From Ectocarpus siliculosus (Eukaryota > Sar > Phaeophyceae > Ectocarpales > Ectocarpaceae): a DNA stretch of 50,192 nucleotides. The stretch spans positions 1 to 50,192 of the forward strand of contig FN648762.1 in assembly GCA_000310025.1 (NCBI GenBank), given 5' to 3'. Below are positions 48,946 through 50,192 of this stretch, one piece after another. A program made the translations under genes and the position numbers. Below the pieces are notes generated by a model that made no database searches, was not told the origin of the DNA, and saw only the letters and a program-made list of their open reading frames with translations. The stretch's first letter is position 1. Each line of letters starts with the position of its first letter.

Positions 48946-50192
48946 GACCCGTTTGCTTCAAGGAGAGAGGTCAGTGTGGTGGTTGTTGGCATTGCGTTTG
49001 AGTCGCCGCATGGACTGTGTGAAACCAGACACGGCACGAACCGTCCTTTCCATCGGCAGAACCGGGTCAACATAAATGAACCGTCGGCAAAGGCCCCCGT
49101 CATCATGTTTCTGTGTCCTTCGTCTCGTTTTCTAGTACCATATTGTGTTGCTAACGATAATAACAATAAAAGAAGACGAGACGGGTCTCTCTAATATCGG
49201 GTTTCCCGAAATGTGCTCATAAAGCTCGCCACGATTCAATTTTTGTGTTTCATACGGAGTTACTACCTAGAGTCGTGCTTCGTTCTCCCAAACTTGATCG
49301 ACACCGACGAAGCAGAGCTCACATCTACGAAATAATTCCTACTCTATGAGAGGTGCTCCGGGATCGTGCATATCCACCCCGTCAAATACGCGTCGCATGC
49401 ATGTAGACAAGAAGCGAGACCCCTGCCCCCCCTTATCGATGTACTTCGCTGTCATTTAATAGCTCTCTCGCTCACGCATGACACCCCGCCACGACTTGGT
49501 TTTGTTGTCCTCATCTCCAAACAACGATATCCGTCCAGCACGCGCGAATGTCTCTGTTGTCAATGAGACGACCGAGAGAGAGAGGTAGCGACGGCGGGAA
49601 GCGGCGGGAGAGAAAGCGGCAGAGGACTGAGCTTGTTTCTTTCCCGTGAAAACTTCGGGGGGTAATCATATCCCGGGGGGGGAAAAGCAATATATTGACA
49701 CACATTCACACGCTGCCGTGTTCCCCCTATGGACAAGATATATGCGAGTAAGCATTGAGGAGGAAAGGAAGGAGGGTAGCACGTGCGGAACCCTGACCCC
49801 TTCCGGTTACAAACACACAACCGTCTTCTAGAGAGTACCCCCCGACGCCGTTCGAGTTGAGAGTGGTGTCTGCAACCGCAAAGCATAACTGCTACGAGAA
49901 CGGGTGAACGCTTGAGGTTGTGCGCTACACCTGACTACAGCAACACAGTACAACGATGAGACGTAGCGGGAGCGCGTGGGGCAGCGACCATACTCAACAT
50001 CGGTGCCTAACTCATCAGGGACTGGCGCAGGAAGGAGAGCGAGCCAGACGACGAAAGCGACATTTCCAGCGACAACGATTCGTCGGTGTTGCCTTCAGTT
50101 AACGTCGTTTCCAAACACGGTAAAATTCAATACTTGCTCTGGGCGCGTCAGCTCTGACACGTTGTGATCTGGTAAGTATAGTAAGTATTTGT
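48946..50192. other. No recognisable gene; one short dispersed repeat
   Basis: Holds copy 2 of the TTTCCCGTGAAAACTTCG repeat (49640-49685). Small frames show no known motif. The window ends in GTAAGTATAGTAAGTATTTGT, similar in wording to the GAGTA-type subterminal repeats near 9.3 kb. Confidence 0.4.

Overview
The window is eukaryotic nuclear DNA made almost entirely of transposable elements and their debris. No intact host gene can be supported. Evidence for a eukaryote: a spliceosomal intron with GT-AG borders in a Helitron gene, LTR, DIRS-like, LINE-like and Copia-like remnants, short TTAGGG-type telomere-like tracts, CAG/CTG microsatellites and long G runs. The mix of families and the retrotransposon tail suggest an alga, possibly a stramenopile or brown alga. 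That placement is inference from general impressions, not a database result.

Layout. 1-4.9 kb: no recognisable gene, two short tandem repeats. 4.94-5.73 kb: broken Copia-like gag with a CCHC knuckle. 5.96-16 kb: several copies of a dispersed noncoding family (called AB here), a SINE-like element (C), degenerate tandem arrays, an assembly gap inside G runs, and a decayed DIRS-like element (RNase H piece followed by a tyrosine recombinase). 16-25 kb: mostly unassigned, with an inverted repeat at 19.3-19.85 kb and a decayed LINE reverse transcriptase C-terminus at 22.44-23.2 kb. 25.3-27.7 kb: AB copy and the left arm (X') of a long inverted duplication. 27.7-41.43 kb: a fold-back element into which a 13.36-kb Ty3/Gypsy-type LTR retrotransposon has inserted. 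41.4-43.1 kb: AB fragment and the two-exon N-terminal part of a Helitron Rep gene. 44.09-44.32 kb: a 233-bp MITE. 44.5-47.36 kb: AB, X and inverted AB as a composite. 47.37-48.95 kb: a CAGGGT/CAAGGT-rich, subtelomere-like repeat with telomere-like tracts. 48.95-50.19 kb: nothing recognised.

The central object is the retrotransposon (27996-41356, minus strand). It has two 268-bp LTRs differing at 4 positions, TG...CA ends and a probable imperfect 4-bp target duplication. Reading with transcription it carries a long Ser/Thr/Pro-rich gag-like region, a capsid-like region with 57-bp repeats, a CCHC nucleocapsid, a Ser-rich linker, a NADAR (YbiA/DUF1768-type ADP-ribose/N-glycosidase) domain, an aspartic protease, reverse transcriptase, RNase H, an H-H-C-C/D,D35E integrase, a chromodomain-like segment and a Tudor/Agenet-like tail. 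NADAR lies between nucleocapsid and protease, in the same frame as pol. The copy has four notable in-frame stops and several frame changes, many at G runs, so this copy is probably defective or partly mis-assembled at homopolymers. NADAR proteins act on ADP-ribose-linked or riboflavin-pathway substrates, so a mobile element carrying one is the best candidate here for an undescribed system.
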